Assembly: GCA_003220495.1 (NCBI GenBank)
Contig: QHSP01000020.1
Coordinates: 1-64,000 of the forward strand
DNA length: 64,000 nt
Source of the DNA: Candidatus Rokuibacteriota bacterium
GTDB taxonomy: Bacteria > Methylomirabilota > Methylomirabilia > Rokubacteriales > CSP1-6
Direction of reading: 5' to 3'
The notes beneath the pieces were generated by a model that made no database searches, had not been told where the DNA came from, and worked only from the letters and a program-made list of their open reading frames with translations. Numbering within the stretch: position 1 is the stretch's first letter; every line of letters begins with the position of its first letter. This document shows, one piece after another, positions 8,560 through 15,532 of the stretch. The position numbers and the translations under genes are program-made.

Positions 8560-8924
8560 CTTCGCTATCGCCTCTAGTCGCCGCCCTGCCATGGAGGAGG
8601 CCCCGCAACAGGTGTAAAATTCGCCTGGGCTGGACGCCCACGCATCAAGTAGGCCCAGGCCTCTCCTGCCATCAGGGCGATGCCCGCAGGAGCGTGGCCA
8701 CCGTCCAGTCCAGTTCTTGCCTGACTCGCAAGGCGGATGCAGATCTCGCCGCCGGATCCCATCGGTGTATAAGTCCCCGCAAACGGGATAGAGCTATCTA
8801 CCGAAGAAGATGGAGAAGAGTGTGGGGGCGGTCTGAGTTACCCACCAGAATCCACACCTCCCACCGAACTATTTCGCTACCCGACTTGACAGGCTCGTGC
8901 TTCGAGGACGAGGATGCGTGCGTC
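8560..8924. other. 365-bp stretch without a supported gene
   Basis: I see no convincing gene. A 62-codon minus-strand frame (8574-8762) exists but has only a weak ribosome site and no recognisable motif. On the plus strand the frame of the next gene is open but reads as Arg/Ser-rich low-quality sequence until about 8905. Confidence 0.4.
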
Positions 8925-9260
8925 GTGTTGGTGTTCATTCGACTCAGATCGTTGCTCTTCGCCTTGTGTCCGGATCATCCGGTGGCACTGTGCGGGAGGT
9001 GCCAGCGAACTTACACGCCCGAGCAACTCGGTACCAAGATCGGCGACCACTGCTCTCTCTGTCATGACTGCGGATTCGATCTGAGAGAGTCCGTCGTCGC
9101 CCACGCGCGGACGTGCGCAAATCTCACACTGCAAAGGCCACTGGCGCGGATGGCGTCTGAGACCAGGACCAGCTCCGCGAGCCCGCCAGAGGTTTCGGAG
9201 CGCTACGCAGCCCGGCGTAGAGCCCGGCTAGGCTTGGACGTTCACGCGAAGGCCGGGTAA
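8925..9260 (+). CDS. Cysteine-rich zinc-finger family protein, divergent copy B
   Basis: About 111 residues. It matches the core of the family: LLFALCPDHPVALCGRCQRT corresponds to the YCxxHxVAxCxxC site. LCHDCGFDLRESVVAHARTC corresponds to the CPxCRxDLTxxIRxHLYxC site. The N-terminal CPxC/HxDC finger is missing. The tail lacks the LVKxSxQL segment seen in the other copies. The start is a guess: GTG at 8925 with GAGGACGAGG about 10 bases upstream. It may be an active truncated form or a decaying copy. No signal peptide. Confidence 0.55.
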   Translation: MLVFIRLRSLLFALCPDHPVALCGRCQRTYTPEQLGTKIGDHCSLCHDCGFDLRESVVAHARTCANLTLQRPLARMASETRTSSASPPEVSERYAARRRARLGLDVHAKAG

Positions 9261-9271
9261 GCATTCCACTG

Positions 9272-9541
9272 TCATTCGGCGCCCCTAGCGGCGAGGGCCC
9301 AGACTCGCGTGAACGGGCGCCGCGGCCCGACGTAGTACGTCAGCCACTTCTCAAGGTCAACGCGCCCCGCGTCATGCTCCTCATCAGTCTGCGCGTACGG
9401 TTCGCCGCGGCTCCAGTGCACGCGGTACTCGTGGGGGCCGTCGTTCCCTTCGCTCCACGTCACGATGACGCGTGCGCCTTCGGGCAAGGTTCCGATCTCT
9501 CTCGTTGAGAGGGGCGGATAGTTCGGCTCAGGTACCGTCAT
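9272..9541 (-). CDS. Small hypothetical protein
   Basis: An 89-residue soluble protein. Its middle (IGTLPEGARVIVTWSEGNDG, then EYRVHW) has the strand-turn pattern of a small beta-rich domain. No named family recognised and no signal peptide. The ATG at 9541 overlaps by four bases (ATGA) the stop of an upstream frame that ends like an XRE regulator (9538-9675), so it was probably the second gene of a two-gene unit. It lies convergent to zinc-finger copy B, with 11 bases between the stops. Confidence 0.55.
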   Translation of the reverse strand: MTVPEPNYPPLSTREIGTLPEGARVIVTWSEGNDGPHEYRVHWSRGEPYAQTDEEHDAGRVDLEKWLTYYVGPRRPFTRVWALAARGAE

Positions 9542-9675
9542 TCCAGCAGCTCCGTCACTGGCACGCCGAGGGCGCGGGCCAGGCGCTTGAGGATAATCGC
9601 CCCGTTGAGCCCAGCCAGCCGGGGGCCTGCCCAAATGAGGCCAGCCAGTCCCGTCGGTGAGTCTACCTGACGCCA
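9538..9675 (-). pseudogene. Remnant of an XRE-type helix-turn-helix gene
   Basis: The last 16 residues, LKRLARALGVPVTELL plus a final Glu, are a typical end of a Cro/C1-type HTH domain. Upstream, the expected helix 2-3 sequence is not readable in this frame (SPTGLAGLIWAGPRLAG), and neither of the other frames restores it. The stop overlaps the ATG of the 9272-9541 gene (ATGA). I read it as a decayed short DNA-binding protein; one domain end is thin evidence. Confidence 0.4.
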
Positions 9676-9858
9676 GCTCGCCTGGCTGTCGTACCTCGTA
9701 CCGTGACCCTTCTGGAGGACTCTCGGATCCTGCTCGCCTGCCGAGGGGAAAGCCCCACTCAGCATTGGAGGAATGCCCCCCTGGATTCATACCCTGGCCG
9801 CGGCATTGTTAGCTCATCAACTTATCGCCGCAGCGATCCTGCGGTGCAGGGGGATTCA

Positions 9859-10179
9859 TTGAAGAAACTGATTCTCTTAGGCCTGGTCGTAACGCTTGGC
9901 GTCGCCCCGGCGTTCGCGCTGGCTCAGGCGCAAACGGAAGAGAAGATGCTCGTCGGTCAGGTGCAGAGCGTTGACGAAACTGGAACCCAGCTTACCCTCA
10001 TGGACGGCACCAAGCTACTGACACCGCCAGGAGCGGTGCTCCGGCCCGGAGCGCTCGAAGAGGGCATGATCGTGGTCGCGATGTACCGTGAGGAAAACGG
10101 CGACAAGATCTTGACCAAACTTTCCCTGGGGCAGAGCGAGCGAGCCCCTTCAACACCCGGCGTATCGCCCAAGCGGTGA
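9859..10179 (+). CDS. Secreted small beta-rich protein, DUF1344-like
   Basis: A 106-residue exported protein. A signal peptide (LKKLILLGLVVTLGVAPAFA, then LAQA) is followed by EEKMLVGQVQSVDETGTQLT, a DGTKL turn and LEEGMIVVAMYREENGDK. That arrangement resembles DUF1344-type periplasmic proteins, which are small OB-like domains of unknown role. The start is TTG at 9859, in frame and preceded by AGGGGGA; no ATG is available near the signal. The tail is short and disordered. Probably a single-gene unit; a stem-loop follows at 10211-10244. Confidence 0.65.
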   Translation: MKKLILLGLVVTLGVAPAFALAQAQTEEKMLVGQVQSVDETGTQLTLMDGTKLLTPPGAVLRPGALEEGMIVVAMYREENGDKILTKLSLGQSERAPSTPGVSPKR

Positions 10180-10210
10180 CGGCCAGCACGACCGAAGAGT
10201 GAAGGCATGC

Positions 10211-10244
10211 GAGAACGCATCGTCGGTACGGACGGTGCGTTCTC
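10211..10244. other. Stem-loop between two genes
   Basis: Inverted repeat GAGAACGCA / TGCGTTCTC (9 bp, perfect) enclosing a second 4-bp stem CGTC/GACG with a short loop. No T-tract follows on either strand. It lies 31 bases after the stop of the DUF1344-like gene and could act as a 3' stabilising hairpin, a rho-type attenuation structure or a protein-binding site. Confidence 0.45.
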
Positions 10245-10385
10245 CGCCTCGATCGAGAGTTGCGGACGACGAGTCAGCCCCCGCCTCGCGCGGGGCGGCT
10301 ATTGCGCTGAGGCGCCTACGCGGTATCATTTCGCTCGTTAGAACTGGTCGGCGGATCGATCCCAAATCACGAGGGAGGGTCGGCC

Positions 10386-10550
10386 ATGCCCGTCTACGAG
10401 TACCGCTGCGACAAATGCGACCGCGACGTGACGCTCACCTTGTCCATCCGCGAGCATGAAAAGGGAGAGATCAAGTGTCCGAAGTGCGGCGGCGAATCCC
10501 TTCGGCCACTTCTCAGCGCCTTCATGTCTCAGACATCGAAGAAATCCTGA
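10386..10550 (+). CDS. FmdB-type zinc ribbon protein
   Basis: A 54-residue protein beginning MPVYEYRCDKC and containing CPKCGGESLRPLLSAF: the standard CxxC...CxxC zinc ribbon of the FmdB family (putative regulatory proteins), usual length 55-110 residues. GAGGGAGGG just upstream of the ATG is a strong ribosome site. The role of the family is not established, though it was first linked to formamidase regulation. Stand-alone on the plus strand. Confidence 0.85.
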   Translation: MPVYEYRCDKCDRDVTLTLSIREHEKGEIKCPKCGGESLRPLLSAFMSQTSKKS

Positions 10551-10804
10551 TTCCGAACCTGGGAGACGCGAAGCCCACGGGCGTCGAGGTATCCTCGGCG
10601 TCCTCGAACGTCCGTAAAAGCCAAGCCCTGCCACGTACATCTCGACTATCGCGGCAGGTTGTCCGTCGGTCTCACGACACGCAGGATGTGGCTACGCTTC
10701 ATGGGGCGGCGCTTCTATGGGCTAGCCGGGAGGCCTCGCGGCGCTCTTACGAGCCGCGATGACGAGCCCGATCCGCCGCACGGGCATCTCGGTGGAGATG
10801 ATGG

Positions 10805-11116
10805 CTATCGCGAGCGATTCAGGAGCCAGTCGATAACGGCCCGTGGATCCTCCGCGTTGTTCGACGCCCGCCCCGCCCCAGTCGACTCGGACGCAGCGGG
10901 CTTGGCCGTCGTGGCAGGCGTTGCCGGTGGGACCGCGAACTCAGCGTTCGCCGGTGCGGGCGCACTCACTGGCACCGTCACCTGTCCCTCTGCCGGAGCT
11001 GACTCGACCGCGGGCGCGCCGCGGATCTTGGCCACCAGAGTGCACGCCGCCGTCGCGGCCAGCACCCCGGCGAGAAGAACACCCAACACGATTCGCTTCG
11101 TTCTTACGGAGATCAT
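10805..11116 (-). CDS. Small putative lipoprotein, Ala/Pro-rich
   Basis: A 103-residue protein. Its N-terminus is IVLGVLLAGVLAATAACTLV, with a plausible lipobox (TAAC). After that comes a low-complexity Ala/Pro/Glu region with no recognisable fold, then a short C-terminal helix (DPRAVIDWLLNRSR). GGAGG precedes the ATG at 11116. Probably a periplasmic or outer-membrane tethered linker protein; no function assigned. Base use fits the neighbours. Confidence 0.6.
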   Translation of the reverse strand: MISVRTKRIVLGVLLAGVLAATAACTLVAKIRGAPAVESAPAEGQVTVPVSAPAPANAEFAVPPATPATTAKPAASESTGAGRASNNAEDPRAVIDWLLNRSR

Positions 11117-11218
11117 GGTTGGAACCTCCGTCCGCTCTTCGCTCCTTCGAGATCCACCACGAGTCCACCGCCTGAGGCGACAGGTTGCTCGCCGTATACA
11201 GGAACTCCCCCGGCGCTG

Positions 11219-11591
11219 TCAAACACCATCCTCAGCGGCAGGAACGCGCGCCTGAATCCCCTCGATCGTCTTCAAGTGATCTTCGACCGTGGGTAGCGTC
11301 TTGCCCACCCAGGCCTTCAGATTCGGATCGACGGCGCCGGAATGCATCTTGCGGAACTCCGCGACATCCTGCTTGTGGTTTTTGACCATCGCCTTCACAT
11401 ATTCGCGATCGAACTCCTGGCCGTGCAATTTCGCTAGTCTGTCTCGCAGCTGGGCGTGCTTGCCGGGCTTGCTGTCGAGCTGAACGCCCTTGTTCTGGGC
11501 GAGGTTCATCAGCTCCGGTTCGCTGCACCTTCGTCTCCTTCGGCGCGCTCTGCTGAGCGGCGAGGGGCGAGGTGAGGGCGAGCAACCCCAA
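11219..11591 (-). pseudogene. DUF4142 family gene with internal deletion and frameshift
   Basis: Two frames together resemble a DUF4142 periplasmic protein. The first frame (TTG at 11591, GAGAGG upstream) gives a signal peptide GLLALTSPLAAQQSAPKETK. The next frame gives the C-terminal two thirds: ELMNLAQNKGVQLDSK, FDREYVKAMVKNHKQDVAEF and TLPTVEDHLKTIEGIQARV. The first helix of the domain, which should lie between them (about 35-40 residues), is absent. A deletion that also shifted the frame therefore joined the signal region to the middle of the domain. The C-terminal frame runs unbroken to 11719 on its 5' side, but that extension reads as Arg-rich noise. Confidence 0.6.
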
Positions 11592-11634
11592 AAAGCACCT
11601 CTCAGGGTGAAGCCACCGGCGTCGCGTCCGGGGA

Positions 11635-11928
11635 TCAAGAGCGTCGCGACGATCCGGACGAGCGAATTTTCAGGTGAGGCGAAGCAACAACCGGCGAACG
11701 AGCTCCGTCGTGACGCCATAGCGTCTGGTCTTCACTGAGGTCGTAGCCCGCGCTGCGCGTGATCGCGGAGGCGACCTTGACAGTCGGATCCGTCTCTGCG
11801 GTCGGAGTCTCGGCCTTCGGCGCGATGTCGTTCGCCATTCGATGAGCGATACTCATCGCGCCGGCGGCCACCAAGCCCCCGAACAGGCCGAGAAGAGCGC
11901 CGCGTGTCACGCAAGCGGCGGACGTCAT
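11635..11928 (-). pseudogene. DUF1440/YagU-like membrane protein fragment
   Basis: A 97-codon frame starts MTSAACVTRGALLGLFGGLV with one hydrophobic helix, followed by DPTVKVASAITRSAGYDLSE. This resembles the 'TVKAAEAI..LT.EEK' region of DUF1440 (YagU-like) inner-membrane proteins. In that family two further membrane helices follow (VHYAFG...). Here the sequence breaks into TLWRHDGARS and a Ser/Arg-rich tail, so the C-terminal half is missing. It begins 11 bases after the phosphodiesterase stop (11940) on the same strand. It could still be a single-helix protein. Confidence 0.45.
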
Positions 11929-11939
11929 CCTCGAGCGAT

Positions 11940-13304
11940 CTATTCGAGGATCTCGCCGAGCACGCGTCCTTCCACGTCCGGCGTCGCGAGGCCCAGAAGC
12001 CGGGCGGCTGTCGGTGCGATGTCCACGAGTCGGACGCGCTCGAGCCCGACGCCGGCCCTTACGCCGGCGCCGGCGGCGATGAAGCCCGTCGGCATGCGCG
12101 GATGCGACGGCAGATAGCCGTGCTGCCCGCCCGAGCCCGTCACGAGTAGCGAGCCCCGACAGCCGAAGCCCATCGCGAACCCCGGCGCTGCCGCGATCGC
12201 AAAGGCGGCGTTTGGCAGCGCGCCGAGCGTGTCGAGCTCCGCGCGCGACACGATCGTGTAGGCGTCGCCCGCGTCTGCGCGGAGCGCCTTTTCGGCCGCA
12301 GCGGCCGTCGCGGCGTCGCCGGGCGGATTGACGAGAATCGCCGCCGAGCCGCCCGCGATGTACGCGATCGCCTTCCAGCCGTCGCCCGGCTCGGGGCAGC
12401 CGCGCAGCCCGGCCCGAGCGAGGAGCACGTTCGGATGCACGCCCCGGCGTACGTCCTCGAAACCGTGATCGCCGGTGACGATGATCACCGAGCGATCGGC
12501 GAGCCCGACCTCGGCCAGCGTGCGCCGCATCGTGCCCACGTGGGCGTCCACGCGAGCCACGGCCGCCTTCGTCTCGGGGCCGTCCCGCCCGACGCGGTGC
12601 TGGAAGTAATCGGCCTGCACCAGATGCACGAGTAGCAGATTCGGGCGCGCCTGCCGGATCATCGCCGTGACCATCTCGGTCAGGAACGCGTCCCACAGCA
12701 CGACATCCTTGAACATCTCGGCCTTCGGCGTCACGCCCAGGCGCTCGAAGATCCCGGGCGTGCTGTCGGCGCGCAGTCGCTCGAGGGCCTCCTTCTGGGC
12801 GTAATAGTCTCGCTCGGGCACGAGCAGGTCAACGCGCGCACCGGCGGTGACGGGCCAGGAGACTGCCGCCGTCGTCAGCCCCGCGGCGCGCGCCCACTCC
12901 CAGATCGGCGAGGCTCGGAGGTCGGTCACTTCCTCGTGCCAGCGCCCGCGGGTGCCCGCGGGCGTTGGGATCGTGTTCGAGAGGACGCCGTGGCGCGCCG
13001 GCCTCACGCCCGTGACGATCGTCGCGTGATTGGGATAGGTGACCGTAGGAAAGACTCCCTCCGCCGCCCGCGCGTGGCTGCCCGCCTTGAGCAGTGCGCG
13101 AAGCTCCGGCGCCGCCCAGGAATCGTCGAGATAGAACTCTGGACGCAGGCCGTCGATCGAGATGATGACGACGTGGTGCGCGCGTCCGGGCGCCTGGGTG
13201 TGGATCGCGCAGCCGACCAGCGCGCCCAGCAGGGCTACGGCGGCGAGCAGGCGCCGGCGCGTCACGCGACCACCCGGACCGAGCTGGCCGACGAGCTGCC
13301 TCAT
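11940..13304 (-). CDS. Type I phosphodiesterase / nucleotide pyrophosphatase family lipoprotein
   Basis: Alkaline-phosphatase-superfamily enzyme of 454 residues that hydrolyses phosphodiester or pyrophosphate bonds using two zinc ions. Seen: lipobox LVGC in the signal region; metal-ligand Asp in VVIISIDGLRPEFY; nucleophile Thr in GVFPTVTYPNHATIVTG; LVHLVQADYFQHRVG; VTGDHGFEDV; and SGGQHGYLPSHPRMP (last ligand His). Strong ribosome site GAGGAGG before the ATG at 13304. It is exported and lipid-anchored, probably acting in the periplasm or at the surface. It is followed on the same strand by the DUF1440-like fragment. Confidence 0.88.
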   Translation of the reverse strand: MRQLVGQLGPGGRVTRRRLLAAVALLGALVGCAIHTQAPGRAHHVVIISIDGLRPEFYLDDSWAAPELRALLKAGSHARAAEGVFPTVTYPNHATIVTGVRPARHGVLSNTIPTPAGTRGRWHEEVTDLRASPIWEWARAAGLTTAAVSWPVTAGARVDLLVPERDYYAQKEALERLRADSTPGIFERLGVTPKAEMFKDVVLWDAFLTEMVTAMIRQARPNLLLVHLVQADYFQHRVGRDGPETKAAVARVDAHVGTMRRTLAEVGLADRSVIIVTGDHGFEDVRRGVHPNVLLARAGLRGCPEPGDGWKAIAYIAGGSAAILVNPPGDAATAAAAEKALRADAGDAYTIVSRAELDTLGALPNAAFAIAAAPGFAMGFGCRGSLLVTGSGGQHGYLPSHPRMPTGFIAAGAGVRAGVGLERVRLVDIAPTAARLLGLATPDVEGRVLGEILE

Positions 13305-13334
13305 GGCTGCCTCCTCACGGAGCGCGCTGGTCTC

Positions 13335-13943
13335 TCAGGTTGCGCGGCAGGCGATCACTTCACGCTCGGTTAGCACGAGATCGAGGCGGACGTCGCTGGG
13401 AGTCGTAGGCACCGCCGCGATTTCCTGGGCCGCCAGGGCGATGCCGGCCGCGACCACCGGCTTCTTCGCGCGCAGCTTCGCGATCGTCAAGTCGTAGTAG
13501 CCGGCGCCATAGCCGATACGGTGACCGTGGCGATCGAACGCGAGCAGCGGCACGATCAGGATGTCGGGCTCTACTTCCGGTGCCTCGGGGCCGGGCTCAC
13601 GGATGCCCCACACGCCGGCGACCAGCGGCTCGCCCAGGCCCCAGGCCCGCATGATCAGCGGCTTGCCCTTTCCGGCGACCACCGGCAGCGCGAGCTGGGC
13701 TCCCCTGGCTGCAAGCTTGTGTAGCAGGGGAATCGGACTGATCTCGCTCTTCATCGGGAAATAGCCGGACACGATCGTGCCAGACGCGACCGCGACCGGG
13801 AGCTCGCGGGCCGCGATGGTCTCTGCCGCAAGCTGACGCTCAGCCGGCGGGAACGCGTCACGGTGTGCAATCGCCTCGCGCCGGAGCTCGGCCTTCGCTA
13901 CGGCAATCGGATCGTACGACTCTCGATTGGACTGCTTCGTCAA
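13335..13943 (-). CDS. 5-formyltetrahydrofolate cyclo-ligase
   Basis: Converts 5-formyl-THF to 5,10-methenyl-THF using ATP in one-carbon metabolism, in the cytoplasm. It has 202 residues, the normal length. Visible: KAELRREAIAHRDAF at the N-terminus, VSGYFPMKSEISPIPLL, ILIVPLLAFDRHGHRIGYGA with GYYD (family signature), and VLTEREVIACR at the end. The start is TTG at 13943, since no ATG is in frame nearby. It ends 30 bases upstream of the phosphodiesterase start on the same strand and may be co-transcribed with it, although the functions are unrelated. Confidence 0.9.
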   Translation of the reverse strand: MTKQSNRESYDPIAVAKAELRREAIAHRDAFPPAERQLAAETIAARELPVAVASGTIVSGYFPMKSEISPIPLLHKLAARGAQLALPVVAGKGKPLIMRAWGLGEPLVAGVWGIREPGPEAPEVEPDILIVPLLAFDRHGHRIGYGAGYYDLTIAKLRAKKPVVAAGIALAAQEIAAVPTTPSDVRLDLVLTEREVIACRAT

Positions 13944-14015
13944 AGATGCACCGTCGCCGCTGCCGGCGAGTCTAGCAGGCGAGTGCTGCGCGGAGGAGCT
14001 GGCCGCGTTGGTCGA

Positions 14016-14342
14016 TTACGGGCCTCCCGCCGGGAGGACGCCCACGGGCTGGGGAAGTGGCGGGCCCATGCGGCCGGCTTCGGCAAGGCATTGCAGGATC
14101 TCTTGCCGGTCCCCGGCGGTGGTGTACCTGAACGTGATCCGGCCGTCGAGATCGATCCGTTCGAGCGTCGCGGACGTCGAATTGCACGTTGCCCACCGCG
14201 CATAGGCCAGGTCTTGCTGAGGTGTGTTCGCGATGGCGCACGCCCCCAGGAAGAGGGCGAACCCGTATGACCGCTTGAACCAAAGCCTATGGATCGTCCA
14301 AGGAGCGAATACCATAACTATCGAGCCTCCGGCGGGGCTCAT
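14016..14342 (-). CDS. Small putative lipoprotein, second gene of a coupled pair
   Basis: A 108-codon frame whose start ATG overlaps the stop of the 14339-14731 gene (ATGA), so translation is probably coupled. An internal in-frame ATG ten codons downstream would give a more normal signal. The hydrophobic segment GFALFLGACAI has a lipobox (LGAC). The mature domain is short: YARWATCNSTSATLERIDLD, ITFRYTTAGDRQEILQCLAE. It has two cysteines that could pair, in a small alpha/beta arrangement. No named family known to me. Likely periplasmic. Confidence 0.6.
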   Translation of the reverse strand: MSPAGGSIVMVFAPWTIHRLWFKRSYGFALFLGACAIANTPQQDLAYARWATCNSTSATLERIDLDGRITFRYTTAGDRQEILQCLAEAGRMGPPLPQPVGVLPAGGP

Positions 14343-14731
14343 GGCTCACATACCGCGTCGTAGTAGTGCCGATCCCCGGTTCCTGCCGTCCTCACCCAGG
14401 TCCACGCGCTCTTGGGCGGGTCATCGGGCCACGGCCATCCCGTTGCACCGTTGAATCGCTCCTTCGGATGCCACGTCGTTGGGCCGTCGATCTGGTTGTA
14501 GCCGCGGCGAAACATGCAGCTCTCGTATCGGCTCTTCCAATGCTTCTCAATGATCCCCGCATCCGCATAGAAGTCATACGCGACAACAGGCCCGCCCATG
14601 CCTGCCTCATAGAAGCAGGCAATGACGGCGGCCTGGAAACCCGGGTTGCACGGCGTGAATGTGTATCGCACGCCGGCGGCATGGGCACATCCAGCCAGCA
14701 CGAGTGCGAGCGTGACGGCGCCGGCGTTCAT
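14339..14731 (-). CDS. Small putative lipoprotein, first gene of a coupled pair
   Basis: A 130-residue protein with signal MNAGAVTLALVLAGCAHAAG (lipobox LAGC). The mature part is aromatic- and cysteine-rich: FTPCNPGFQAAVIACFYEAG, KHWKSRYESCMFRRGYNQID, GWPWPDDPPKSAWTWVR. Conserved-looking Cys/Trp positions suggest a disulfide-stabilised fold. Function unknown. The start at 14731 lies at the edge of an 11-bp inverted repeat shared with the divergent 14796 gene, so the two genes may be controlled together. Confidence 0.65.
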   Translation of the reverse strand: MNAGAVTLALVLAGCAHAAGVRYTFTPCNPGFQAAVIACFYEAGMGGPVVAYDFYADAGIIEKHWKSRYESCMFRRGYNQIDGPTTWHPKERFNGATGWPWPDDPPKSAWTWVRTAGTGDRHYYDAVCEP

Positions 14732-14778
14732 ATAGGAGAACCCTCTGACAAAGACGGGATTGACAAAGGTTCTCCTAT
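14732..14778. promoter_or_regulatory. Inverted repeat in divergent promoter region
   Basis: ATAGGAGAACC (14732-14742) and GGTTCTCCTAT (14768-14778) are perfect 11-bp inverted copies 25 bases apart. They lie between the lipoprotein gene on the minus strand and the zinc-module gene on the plus strand. One arm touches the minus-strand start codon. The spacing and symmetry suit a dimeric regulator binding both arms, or a transcript hairpin. The left arm's minus-strand copy places TTCTCCT before ATG, which is not a ribosome site. Regulator unknown. Confidence 0.5.
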
Positions 14779-14787
14779 GGAGAAAAT
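14760..14787 (+). promoter_or_regulatory. Candidate sigma-70-type promoter, possibly leaderless transcript
   Basis: TTGACA at 14760-14765 matches the -35 consensus perfectly. GAAAAT at 14782-14787 matches the -10 in four of six positions with a 16-base spacer. Transcription would begin around 14794-14796, right at the GTG that starts the zinc-module gene, which would make the mRNA nearly leaderless. The right arm of the 14732-14778 inverted repeat covers the spacer, as expected for an operator. Confidence 0.4.
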
Positions 14788-14795
14788 GCAGGGGA

Positions 14796-15068
14796 GTGGA
14801 TGACGACATTCGGCAGCTCATCCGTCGACGGCTGCTGGAGGGGCGTCTGCCTCGAGGCCGCGCCCTGGACATCTGGGCGGCTCCCGGCGAAGGGCAATCG
14901 TGCGATGGTTGCGGGGAGCCCATCGCAAAGAATCAGCAGATCGTCTGGGGAATCGCGGCGAAGGACTGGATGTCGGTCCAGTTCCACGCTCACTGCTACG
15001 AACTCTGGGAGGCCGAACGGCTCGCGCTTTCTCGTAAGGACGGCACAGGCTATGGCGGTCAGTCATGA
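14796..15068 (+). CDS. Stand-alone zinc module, homologous to C-terminus of zinc-finger copy F
   Basis: A 90-residue protein. IRQLIRRRLLEGRLPRGRAL, GEGQSCDGCGEPI, and FHAHCYELWEAERLAL line up with the last 90 residues of the protein at 25224-25988 (LVRLKLADGRLPHEGIP, DESTCGACDQIV, LHADCFQLWNEER). The zinc site is CxxC...HxxC. The start is uncertain: GTG at 14796 fits the candidate promoter, while TTG at 14760 would add 12 residues that include the -35 box. Cytoplasmic. Function unknown, but the fusion in copy F links it to the zinc-finger family. Confidence 0.65.
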   Translation: MDDDIRQLIRRRLLEGRLPRGRALDIWAAPGEGQSCDGCGEPIAKNQQIVWGIAAKDWMSVQFHAHCYELWEAERLALSRKDGTGYGGQS

Positions 15069-15124
15069 CACCGCCGACCACCTTCTTCCGCACTCCGGAC
15101 GCCTCACTAACGCCGGATGTCTCG

Positions 15125-15496
15125 CTATTTGACGCGCTCGTATTCCCCGGTGCCGGTCTGGTAGTTGGGGTCCTCAGGCTTCACGGTGAGCACCGTCTTG
15201 CCGTTGTCCTCGGAAAGACTCGCCGTGCCCGTCGTTCGCGACGATCGATAGCGCAGCTTGCCGTCTTGAAGATAGAACTTACCCACGGATGTCGAGCCGC
15301 GGGTGGTCGAAGCTTTGTAGCTTCCGTCCGCCGAGACAATCATCGTGGCGCGTTCCTGTCCCTGCTCTCCCGTGACCCAGCCCCGCCAACTCCCTGCGAG
15401 TTCCTTGACGTCGGCGATCTGCTTCTCTCCGGCGACTCCATCAAACGGGGACAGTGCGAACACGGCAGCAAGAAGTAGACCGAGATGCTTCCTCAT
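15125..15496 (-). CDS. Small secreted protein, unknown function
   Basis: A 123-residue protein with a type I signal (MRKHLGLLLAAVFALSPFDG, then VAG). The mature domain is a run of short beta-strands: ELAGSWRGWVTG, ERATMIVSADGSYKAS, TSVGKFYLQDGKLRYRSSRT, NGKTVLTV. This is a lipocalin/META-like antiparallel pattern. No family assigned. AAGGAGA lies eight bases before the ATG at 15496, which decides that start over one two codons earlier. Likely periplasmic. The next gene on the same strand is the cupin (15533-15961), located upstream by 36 bases, so they may form one unit. Confidence 0.65.
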   Translation of the reverse strand: MRKHLGLLLAAVFALSPFDGVAGEKQIADVKELAGSWRGWVTGEQGQERATMIVSADGSYKASTTRGSTSVGKFYLQDGKLRYRSSRTTGTASLSEDNGKTVLTVKPEDPNYQTGTGEYERVK

Positions 15497-15532
15497 CGCC
15501 AATCTCCTTCTCTCGTACGGTGAATGTCGTCA

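Noticed and set aside
8574-8762. 62-codon minus-strand frame
   Set aside because: No motif, weak ribosome site, and isolated; could be real but cannot be supported.
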